Source: Nocardia exalbida NBRC 100660 (GTDB taxonomy: Bacteria; Actinomycetota; Actinomycetes; Mycobacteriales; Mycobacteriaceae). From it: a stretch of DNA of 64,000 nucleotides. The stretch is from the NCBI RefSeq assembly GCF_000308575.1, contig NZ_BAFZ01000126.1, positions 62,001-126,000 on the forward strand. The letters are read 5' to 3'. The position numbers and the translations under genes are program-made. The notes beneath the pieces were generated by a model, which worked only from the letters and a program-made list of their open reading frames with translations, did no database searches and was not told the DNA's origin. Position 1 is the stretch's first letter. Each line of letters begins with the position of its first letter. Shown here piece by piece: positions 8,087 to 14,401 of the stretch.

Positions 8087-8128
8087 ATGACCACCCGCAC
8101 ACAAGATCAGCGAGGCATCCATCTGTGA
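8087..8128 (+). CDS. 13-residue leader ORF coupled to the SDH anchor gene
   Basis: An ATG preceded by the strongest ribosome site in this region (GGAGGTAACG) opens a 13-codon ORF reading MTTRTQDQRGIHL. Its TGA (8126-8128) overlaps the GTG start of the membrane-anchor gene (8125-8127) in a GTGA arrangement. That geometry is typical of translational coupling. The GTG itself has only a weak GAGG, so most ribosomes may reach it by finishing the leader. The peptide has no run of rare or repeated codons, so classical attenuation is not indicated. Alternatively this is the old N-terminus separated by a frameshift. Confidence 0.5.
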   Translation: MTTRTQDQRGIHL

Positions 8129-8955
8129 GTGCCGCACCGACCGCCGCCCCGGAAGCGGGCACCGGCGTTTTCAGCAGAACAAGGGCCCGGATCTCGGAAC
8201 GCACATTGCGCACCGACCGATGGTGGATCCCCCCACTCGTCACGGTGCTCGGACTCGCCGCGTTCGTCATCTACGCGACGGTCAGATCGTATGTGCGCAC
8301 GGCGTATTGGGTTCCGGACTACCACTATCTGACCCCGTTCTACTCACCGTGCCTGAGCACTTCCTGTGTCGAGGGTTCCAGCCATTTCGGCACCCCGTTC
8401 GGCGAGCTGCCGGTGTGGTTGCCGCTGGGCTTCGTGGTGCTGCCCTTCCTGCTCGGCTTCCGCCTGACCTGCTACTACTACCGCAAGGCCTACTACCGGT
8501 CGGTGTGGTTCTCGCCGCCCGCCTGCGCTGTGGCCGAGCCGCACGCCAAGTACACCGGCGAGACCAGGCTGCCGCTGATCATCCAGAACGCGCACCGCTA
8601 CTTCTTCTATGTGGCCCTGATCGTTTCGGTGATCAATACCTACGACGCCATCGTCGCGTTCCACGGCAAATCCGGCGGCTTCGGTTTCGGCCTCGGCAAT
8701 ATCGTGCTGCTGGTCAATGTGATCCTGCTGTGGGCGTACACGCTGTCGTGCCACTCGTGCAGGCATATCGCGGGCGGACGGCTCAAGCACTTCTCCGGCC
8801 ATCCGGTGCGCTACTGGTTCTGGACGCAGGTCTCCAAGTTGAACACCCGGCACATGGCGCTGGCCTGGACCACTCTCGGCACGCTCGTGCTGACCGATTT
8901 CTACGTCATGTTGGTTGCCAGCCAAACGATTTCGGATCTGCGGTTCATCGACTGA
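8125..8955 (+). CDS. Succinate dehydrogenase membrane-anchor subunit (Sdh1 type)
   Basis: A 276-residue integral membrane protein that would anchor the following flavoprotein and iron-sulfur subunits and pass electrons to quinone. Hydrophobic segments lie around residues 35-55, 90-115, 150-175, 185-205 and 240-260, giving about five helices. Several His residues (HNRYFF-type NAHRYFF, CHSCRHIAGG) could ligate haem. The GTG at 8125 is preferred: it gives VSAAPTAAPEAG and a length close to the mycobacterial homologue Rv0249c as I recall it. It is first in an operon, 25 bases before sdhA. Confidence 0.85.
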   Translation: MSAAPTAAPEAGTGVFSRTRARISERTLRTDRWWIPPLVTVLGLAAFVIYATVRSYVRTAYWVPDYHYLTPFYSPCLSTSCVEGSSHFGTPFGELPVWLPLGFVVLPFLLGFRLTCYYYRKAYYRSVWFSPPACAVAEPHAKYTGETRLPLIIQNAHRYFFYVALIVSVINTYDAIVAFHGKSGGFGFGLGNIVLLVNVILLWAYTLSCHSCRHIAGGRLKHFSGHPVRYWFWTQVSKLNTRHMALAWTTLGTLVLTDFYVMLVASQTISDLRFID

Positions 8956-8980
8956 CCGCCTCATCGAGGAGTTTTTCTGC

Positions 8981-10921
8981 ATGGCAGAAGTGGAACGGCA
9001 CAACTACGACGTCGTCGTGATCGGAGCGGGCGGCGCCGGATTGCGAGCGGTCATCGAAGCCAGAGAGCACGGGCTGTCGGTCGCGGTGGTGTGCAAATCG
9101 CTGTTCGGCAAGGCCCACACCGTGATGGCCGAAGGCGGCTGCGCGGCTTCGATGGGCAACGCCAACGAAAAGGACAATTGGCAGGTCCATTTCCGGGACA
9201 CGATGCGCGGCGGCAAGTTCCTGAACAACTGGCGCATGGCGGAACTGCATGCCCAGGAAGCGCCCGACCGGGTGTGGGAACTGGAGACCTACGGCGCGCT
9301 GTTCGATCGGACGCCCGACGGCCGCATCAGCCAGCGCAACTTCGGTGGCCACACCTACCCGCGGCTGGCCCACGTCGGCGACCGCACCGGCCTGGAGATC
9401 ATCCGCACGATGCAGCAGAAGATCGTCTCGCTGCAGCAGGAGGATTTCGCCGAGACCGGTGACTACGAGAAGCGCATCAAGGTCTTCGCCGAATGCACCA
9501 TCACCGAATTGCTCAAGGACGGCGACCGCATCTCCGGCGCGTTCGGCTACTGGCGCGAATCCGGCCGCTTCATCCTGTTCGAGAGCCCGGCGGTGGTGCT
9601 GGCGACCGGTGGCATCGGCAAGTCGTACAAGGTGACCTCGAATTCCTGGGAGTACACCGGTGACGGGCACGCGCTGGCGCTGCGCGCGGGCGCGACATTG
9701 ATCAACATGGAGTTCCTGCAGTTCCACCCGACCGGCATGGTCTGGCCGCCCAGCGTGAAGGGCATCCTGGTCACCGAGGGTGTGCGCGGCGACGGCGGGG
9801 TGCTGAAGAACACCGAGGGCAAGCGGTTCATGTTCGACTACATTCCGCCGGTCTTCAAAGGGCAGTACGCCGAGACCGAGGAAGAGGCCGACCAATGGCT
9901 GCGCGACAACGACTCCGCACGCCGCACGCCGGATCTGCTGCCGCGTGACGAGGTCGCCCGCGCCATCAACGAAGAGGTCAAAGCAGGGCGCGGCACCGAG
10001 CACGGCGGCGTCTACCTCGACATCGCCTCCCGGATGCCCGCCGAGGAGATCGTGCGGAGGCTTCCCTCGATGCACCACCAGTTCAAGGAACTCGCGGACG
10101 TCGACATCACCAAGGAGCCGATGGAGGTCGGGCCGACCTGTCACTACGTGATGGGCGGTGTCGAGGTCGATCCGGACACGGGCGCGGCCACGGTGCCGGG
10201 ACTGTTCGCCGCGGGCGAGTGCTCCGGCGGCATGCACGGCTCCAATCGCCTGGGCGGGAATTCGCTGTCCGACCTGCTGGTGTTCGGCCGCCGGGCCGGG
10301 CTCGGGGCCGCCGCCTACGTGGAGCAGCTCGGCGCGCGGCCGTCGGTCTCGGAAGACGACGTCACGAAGGCCGCGAAGGCCGCCGTCGCTCCGTTCGATC
10401 CTCCTGCCGACGGTAAGGGCGAGAACCCGTACACCCTGCACACCGATCTGCAGCAGACGATGAACGACCTGGTCGGCATCATCCGCAAGGAACACGAAGT
10501 GCGTGAGGCGATCGACAAGCTCGCCGAGTTGCGCGCCCGGTTCCGTCAGGTGACCGTGGAGGGCCACCGCCAGTTCAATCCCGGCTGGCATCTCGCCCTC
10601 GATATGCAGAACATGCTGCTGGTCAGCGAATGTGTGGCGCACGCGGCGCTGCTGCGGACAGAGAGCCGCGGCGGGCACACCCGCGACGACCACCCGTCGA
10701 TGGATCCCGACTGGCGCAACAAACTGCTGGTCTGCGCGGTGGATCCGAGCACGGCCGGCGATCCGATCCCGGAAGTCACCGTGACGCGCAAGGATCAGCA
10801 ACCGATGCGATCGGACCTGCTCGCCCTCTTCGATCTCGGCGAGCTCGAGAAGTACTACACCCCGGATGAACTCGCCGGGCACCCGGCCGCGGCCGGGCAT
10901 TCGACGGAGCGAGAGGCGTAA
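8981..10921 (+). CDS. sdhA: Succinate dehydrogenase flavoprotein subunit
   Basis: A 646-residue FAD subunit that oxidises succinate to fumarate at the inner face of the membrane. The ATG at 8981 gives MAEVERHNYDVVVIGAGGAG, with the dinucleotide-binding motif at residues 10-20. His46 in KAHTVMAEGG is the expected site of covalent FAD attachment. FHPTGMVWPP and GGMHGSNRLGGNSLSDLL are the conserved substrate and FAD blocks. The length equals that of mycobacterial Rv0248c as I recall it, which fits the Sdh1 rather than the Sdh2 type. The iron-sulfur gene follows after 2 bases. Confidence 0.95.
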   Translation: MAEVERHNYDVVVIGAGGAGLRAVIEAREHGLSVAVVCKSLFGKAHTVMAEGGCAASMGNANEKDNWQVHFRDTMRGGKFLNNWRMAELHAQEAPDRVWELETYGALFDRTPDGRISQRNFGGHTYPRLAHVGDRTGLEIIRTMQQKIVSLQQEDFAETGDYEKRIKVFAECTITELLKDGDRISGAFGYWRESGRFILFESPAVVLATGGIGKSYKVTSNSWEYTGDGHALALRAGATLINMEFLQFHPTGMVWPPSVKGILVTEGVRGDGGVLKNTEGKRFMFDYIPPVFKGQYAETEEEADQWLRDNDSARRTPDLLPRDEVARAINEEVKAGRGTEHGGVYLDIASRMPAEEIVRRLPSMHHQFKELADVDITKEPMEVGPTCHYVMGGVEVDPDTGAATVPGLFAAGECSGGMHGSNRLGGNSLSDLLVFGRRAGLGAAAYVEQLGARPSVSEDDVTKAAKAAVAPFDPPADGKGENPYTLHTDLQQTMNDLVGIIRKEHEVREAIDKLAELRARFRQVTVEGHRQFNPGWHLALDMQNMLLVSECVAHAALLRTESRGGHTRDDHPSMDPDWRNKLLVCAVDPSTAGDPIPEVTVTRKDQQPMRSDLLALFDLGELEKYYTPDELAGHPAAAGHSTEREA

Positions 10922-10923
10922 CG

Positions 10924-11670
10924 ATGGGTTACGACGCCAAATTCCGCGTATGGCGCGGCGATCTCGACGGCGGAGAACTGCACGACTTCACCGTGCTGGT
11001 GAACGAGGGCGAGGTGGTGCTCGACATCATCCACCGGCTACAGGCCACCCAGGCGCCGGACCTGGCCGTGCGCTGGAACTGTAAAGCGGGCAAGTGCGGT
11101 TCGTGCTCGGCCGAAGTGAACGGGCGGCCGCGCCTGCTGTGCATGACGCGGATGTCCACCTTCACCGAGGACGAAGTGATCACGGTGACGCCGATGCGCA
11201 CCTTCCCCGTGATCAAAGATCTTGTGACGGACGTGTCGTTCAATTACGAGAAAGCCCGCGAGATCCAGTCGTTCACGCCGCCCGCCGATCTGAAACCGGG
11301 CGAGTACCGGATGAAGCAGGTCGATGTGGAACGTTCTCAGGAATTCCGCAAGTGCATCGAATGCTTCCTGTGCCAGAACACCTGCCACGTGGTACGTGAT
11401 CACGACGAGAACAAGAAATCGTTCGCGGGGCCGCGCTATCTGATGCGGATCGCCGAGCTGGAGATGCATCCGCTGGATGTCGGCGACCGGACCGAGCTCG
11501 CCCAGGACGAGCACGGGCTCGGCCTGTGCAACATCACCAAATGCTGCACCGAGGTGTGCCCGGAACATATCAAGATCACCGACAACGCGTTGATCCCGAT
11601 GAAGGAACGGGTGGCCGACCGCAAATACGATCCACTGGTCTGGTTGGGCAACAAGCTGTTTCGCCGTTAG
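10924..11670 (+). CDS. sdhB: Succinate dehydrogenase iron-sulfur subunit
   Basis: A 248-residue electron-transfer subunit. The N-terminal ferredoxin domain holds CKAGKCGSC and a distal Cys (RLLC) for the 2Fe-2S centre at about residues 50-75. The C-terminal domain has CIECFLCQNTC (about 144) and CNITKCCTEVCPE (about 202) for the other clusters. It is last in the three-gene operon, separated from sdhA by 2 bases, and a strong hairpin follows 10 bases after its stop. Together the three genes form a complete complex II. Confidence 0.95.
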   Translation: MGYDAKFRVWRGDLDGGELHDFTVLVNEGEVVLDIIHRLQATQAPDLAVRWNCKAGKCGSCSAEVNGRPRLLCMTRMSTFTEDEVITVTPMRTFPVIKDLVTDVSFNYEKAREIQSFTPPADLKPGEYRMKQVDVERSQEFRKCIECFLCQNTCHVVRDHDENKKSFAGPRYLMRIAELEMHPLDVGDRTELAQDEHGLGLCNITKCCTEVCPEHIKITDNALIPMKERVADRKYDPLVWLGNKLFRR

Positions 11671-11680
11671 CGGCGGGGAG

Positions 11681-11708
11681 GACCGGCCGGGGCGATCCCC
11701 GGCCGGTC
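11681..11708. terminator. Bidirectional hairpin terminator
   Basis: A perfect 12-bp stem (GACCGGCCGGGG with CCCCGGCCGGTC) and a CGAT tetraloop lie between the converging sdhB and membrane-peptide genes. It can end transcription from both sides. Confidence 0.85.
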
Positions 11709-11717
11709 GGCGCACCC

Positions 11718-11948
11718 TTACAACATGGCCACGACACCGAGGGCCACGATCCACACCAGCAGGCCGACGAGCAACGCCGACAGCAGCGAGTGGGTGAGGA
11801 CGAAGACTCCGACCGCCGACACTGCGAACAACAGCGCGACGATCAGCCATTCCACCCAATCTTCCGGCCGCAATTTCTTGTGTCGGGGATGGGAACTCTT
11901 GAGCCCACGGTCCACAGATAGTGGGCTACCCGTCTCGGAACCAGGCAA
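11718..11948 (-). CDS. Small membrane protein, two predicted helices
   Basis: A 76-residue hypothetical protein. A basic N-terminal third (RHKKLRPEDWVEW) is followed by two hydrophobic segments, about residues 33-50 (LIVALLFAVSAVGVFVL) and 55-75 (LLSALLVGLLVWIVALGVV), joined by a short turn. This is a typical two-helix inner-membrane hairpin. No function can be assigned. It converges on sdhB with a shared hairpin between them. The true start may be a few codons downstream of the ATG at 11948. Confidence 0.6.
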   Translation of the reverse strand: MPGSETGSPLSVDRGLKSSHPRHKKLRPEDWVEWLIVALLFAVSAVGVFVLTHSLLSALLVGLLVWIVALGVVAML

Positions 11949-12004
11949 ACGTCTTTTCGTTGCCGAATATGCGTCGTTCCGTGACCTTCGGAAGCCGCCT
12001 CGCC

Positions 12005-12229
12005 TTATCGCGGCCGGTCGAACTCACCGTCTTGCACACCCGCGGTGAAGGCGGCCCACTCGCCGGGCGTGAAGATCAACACCGGCCCGTCCGGGTCCTT
12101 TCCGTTGCGCATTCCCACATGGCCGTCTGCCAGTAGCGCCACCTCGACGCTGTCGCTCCCCGGCCCTTCTCCGGCCTTCCGCCACGTGGCGCCGGTCAGG
12201 TCTATGTTCGCGTTGCCTTGAATGCTCAC
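12005..12229 (-). CDS. DUF397 protein
   Basis: A 74-residue single-domain DUF397 protein. The GTG at 12229 is chosen because AAGGAG lies 8 bases upstream; the much longer open frame above it is stop-free GC-rich DNA. The signature features are LTGATWRKAGEG near the N-terminus, VEVALL in the middle and a C-terminal FTPGEWAAFTAGVQDGEFD. DUF397 proteins are small acidic partners of Scr1/WhiJ-type HTH regulators in actinobacteria. No HTH gene is adjacent here. Instead the upstream neighbour is a member of the HPRxNRWTFL family, as at the second DUF397 locus near 53 kb. Confidence 0.85.
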   Translation of the reverse strand: MSIQGNANIDLTGATWRKAGEGPGSDSVEVALLADGHVGMRNGKDPDGPVLIFTPGEWAAFTAGVQDGEFDRPR

Positions 12230-12417
12230 GAATTGGACTCCTTCGTTGTCTGCCGCGGCAGACGTGTACGGACCGAGAACCCAGCACTCCCCGCTGGACG
12301 CACTCACGCGCGGCCCGATATTACCGCCGCCGACCGGCGCTGTAGGGCGAACAGCCTGCCGAAAATCGCGCAGGCCACGATTTCCCGGCATGTCCTCGCG
12401 GCGCGCTCCGCCTGCCG

Positions 12418-12888
12418 TCAACGGCGGCGCGGCGCCGGATCCGCCCACGCGCGGACAGCCGCGACCACCTCCCGCCCGGACGGTCGAAACCCGTTGCGCG
12501 GCGGCACGATCCAGGATCGGATCGCGCCGACCGACGCGGTCGGGGATGGCAGCGCGATCGTCGATCCGGTGCGGGATACCGACACGTTCAGCCGGAACAA
12601 TTCCGCGAACAGGCGCGAGTCGTTTTCGGGCAGGTCCGGCGCGATCAAGAAGGTCCATCGATTCGAGCGCGGGTGCGCCAGGATAGGGCCGAGCCGGACG
12701 CGTTTGCTCTGCATATGCGCCTTGACCGCCTGTCCCAGGCCGCTCGGCATGGTCAACGCCCACACCGAGCCGGCACGCAGCACGATCCGGCCGAGTCCGG
12801 GTGGATCGACAATGGCGGGCAGATCACATTCCCGCCGGTAGAACTGGCATCTGGACCGTGGTGTATCCCCGAGTGGCCTCTGCTCCAC
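12418..12888 (-). CDS. HPRxNRWTFL-family protein, unknown function (copy 1)
   Basis: A 156-residue protein that I cannot assign to a named family. The GTG at 12888 has an AGGGGG upstream. It is homologous to the 174-residue protein at 53984-54508. Shared blocks are RCxxYR, DPxxGRIxLxxGSVxAxxMP, RxGPIxAHPRxNRWTFL, LFAxLFR, LPSP and FRxxxxxVxxxRA. The strongest conservation, AHPRSNRWTFL (about residue 90), suggests a binding or catalytic site. No membrane segment or signal peptide is seen. Both copies sit beside DUF397. Similar proteins are sometimes labelled RNA polymerase beta subunit in databases, which nothing here supports. Confidence 0.75.
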   Translation of the reverse strand: MEQRPLGDTPRSRCQFYRRECDLPAIVDPPGLGRIVLRAGSVWALTMPSGLGQAVKAHMQSKRVRLGPILAHPRSNRWTFLIAPDLPENDSRLFAELFRLNVSVSRTGSTIALPSPTASVGAIRSWIVPPRNGFRPSGREVVAAVRAWADPAPRRR

Positions 12889-13113
12889 TGACAACCCCCT
12901 GCAGTTGTGTGGTTCGACGATGAGGTGCGCGCCATACCGAAGCGCCTGCGATCTGACCACGGCTCCCGCTCGCGTACCGATGTGAATGCGGCGATGGCCG
13001 AGTGTGGCGCGACGAGTTCTAGTTTCGCGTCGCCGCGGGCCGATGCGACTGATAAAGAATGTGCAAAATTGTAGAAAAATGGTTCCTTACGGGGCGCATG
13101 TGAAAGATGTGAC

Positions 13114-14055
13114 TCAGTGCCAGGTATGGTCCGTCAGGGCGGTGCGAGGGCCGAACTTCGGTTTGTGGAAGTGGCCGCTGATTTCGAGCAGGCGAATCGC
13201 TCGATAGCGGTGCGGACGCAACGGTTCCAGATATTCGACCATCGCCTCGTCATCGATCGGACGCCCGAGCAGAGTCCAGCCGACCGCGGCGGCGAGGTGA
13301 TAATCGCCGACCGACAGCGCGTCCGCGTCACCGAAAGCCCGCTGCGCGATCTCCGCGGCGGTCCACACCCCGATACCGGGCACACTGCGCAGCATGCGTG
13401 CCGCCTCGGCCGGGTCGGCCCGCGCGGCACGCTCCAGCGACTCGGCGATCCGAGCCGAACGCACGATGGTCTGCGCGCGCTGCGGTCCGACATTGGCCCG
13501 GTGGTAGACCCAGGAGGGAATCCGCCGCCAGGCGTCGGCGTCCGGCGGCAGGCGCATTCCGTCCGGCGCTGGACCCGGCGCCGGTTCGCCGTACTGCCGG
13601 ACCAGCTTCCGCCACGACGCCCGTGCGGAGACGGTGTGCACCTTCTGCTCCAGCACGGCGGGCACCAAAGCTTCGAAGACCAGGCCCGTACGCAACATAC
13701 GCAGTCCGGGGAAGCGGCGGTGGGCATCGGCGAGCTTCGGGTGATCCGGGAGGAACGCGGACACGTCCTCGTCAAGGCAGAGCATGTGCTCGAGACCCGC
13801 GAGGAATTCCGCCGCCCCGGGCCCCCACGCCCCCGCCCGCACAGCGCACGGGCCGGACTGGGCCAACCGGTAGGTGACCGGCCCGCTCGGCAGCCGGGAC
13901 GCATGCCAGTGGGCGCCGTCGGCGGTCACCCGGTGGCACGGGTCGCCGGTGCCACGGCCGAGCGGAGCGAGCGTGCACGCCAGATCGATCGGCCGATCCG
14001 TGGTCACCGTCCGGCTCGCTTCCGGCTCGACCGTCACGCTGCGCACCGCACTCAT
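13114..14055 (-). CDS. DNA-3-methyladenine glycosylase II (AlkA-like)
   Basis: A 313-residue base-excision repair enzyme of the HhH-GPD superfamily that removes alkylated bases. The helix-hairpin-helix is RSVPGIGVWTAAEIAQRAFG (about residues 220-240) and the GPD segment is GDADALSVGDYHLA, containing the catalytic Asp. Upstream, FEALVPAVLEQKVHTVSA is the conserved helix lining the active site. The N-terminal 100 residues form the AlkA-type beta domain. It is a single-gene unit as far as can be seen. No Ada or MGMT gene is adjacent. Confidence 0.88.
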   Translation of the reverse strand: MSAVRSVTVEPEASRTVTTDRPIDLACTLAPLGRGTGDPCHRVTADGAHWHASRLPSGPVTYRLAQSGPCAVRAGAWGPGAAEFLAGLEHMLCLDEDVSAFLPDHPKLADAHRRFPGLRMLRTGLVFEALVPAVLEQKVHTVSARASWRKLVRQYGEPAPGPAPDGMRLPPDADAWRRIPSWVYHRANVGPQRAQTIVRSARIAESLERAARADPAEAARMLRSVPGIGVWTAAEIAQRAFGDADALSVGDYHLAAAVGWTLLGRPIDDEAMVEYLEPLRPHRYRAIRLLEISGHFHKPKFGPRTALTDHTWH

Positions 14056-14248
14056 TCTGCCCGGTGCGGCGCGCGGCGTCGCAGCCCCCTCCGCCGGACA
14101 CCAGGATTATCATCTGGACCACACCAGAAGTCTTTCAATATCGATCGTGCATTATTATCGTTTCGCAATCCGATGTAACGGAACGAGATTCGCGGCGATA
14201 TTGATTTCGTTCGGCAAATAGCTGGCTGTAGCAATGACGGAGGTTCGC

Positions 14249-14353
14249 ATGATCACCAATCTGCTCAACTGGTTGCTCAACGCCTGGGGCGGGGTTTCCG
14301 CGGGCAGCTCGGGTTACCAGATCCCGCCCGGCACCCTGCCATTCGGTAGCTGA
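14249..14353 (+). CDS. 34-residue microprotein
   Basis: A small ORF with a good ribosome site (ACGGAGGTTCGC, 5 bases before the ATG). It begins MITNLLNWLLNAWGG, an amphipathic or membrane-binding helix, and ends SSGYQIPPGTLPFGS, which is polar and Pro-rich. A 10-bp hairpin starts 10 bases after its stop, so it has its own translation and termination signals. The upstream 190 bases are relatively AT-rich, as expected for a promoter. Function is unknown: membrane-associated regulator, leader or secreted peptide are all open. Confidence 0.6.
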   Translation: MITNLLNWLLNAWGGVSAGSSGYQIPPGTLPFGS

Positions 14354-14362
14354 CGCACGCGG

Positions 14363-14391
14363 CGCGCCCGCCCCGATTGCCGGCGGGCGCG
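14363..14391. terminator. Hairpin between microprotein and FAD/Fe-S gene
   Basis: CGCGCCCGCC pairs perfectly with GGCGGGCGCG around a 9-base loop. It lies between two converging genes and may end both transcripts. Confidence 0.7.
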
Positions 14392-14401
14392 TGCGAAAGG
14401 A

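Noticed and set aside
12230..12763. Upstream extension of the DUF397 reading frame
   Set aside because: The extension overlaps the HPRxNRWTFL gene and has no family similarity; the GTG at 12229 has a good ribosome site.
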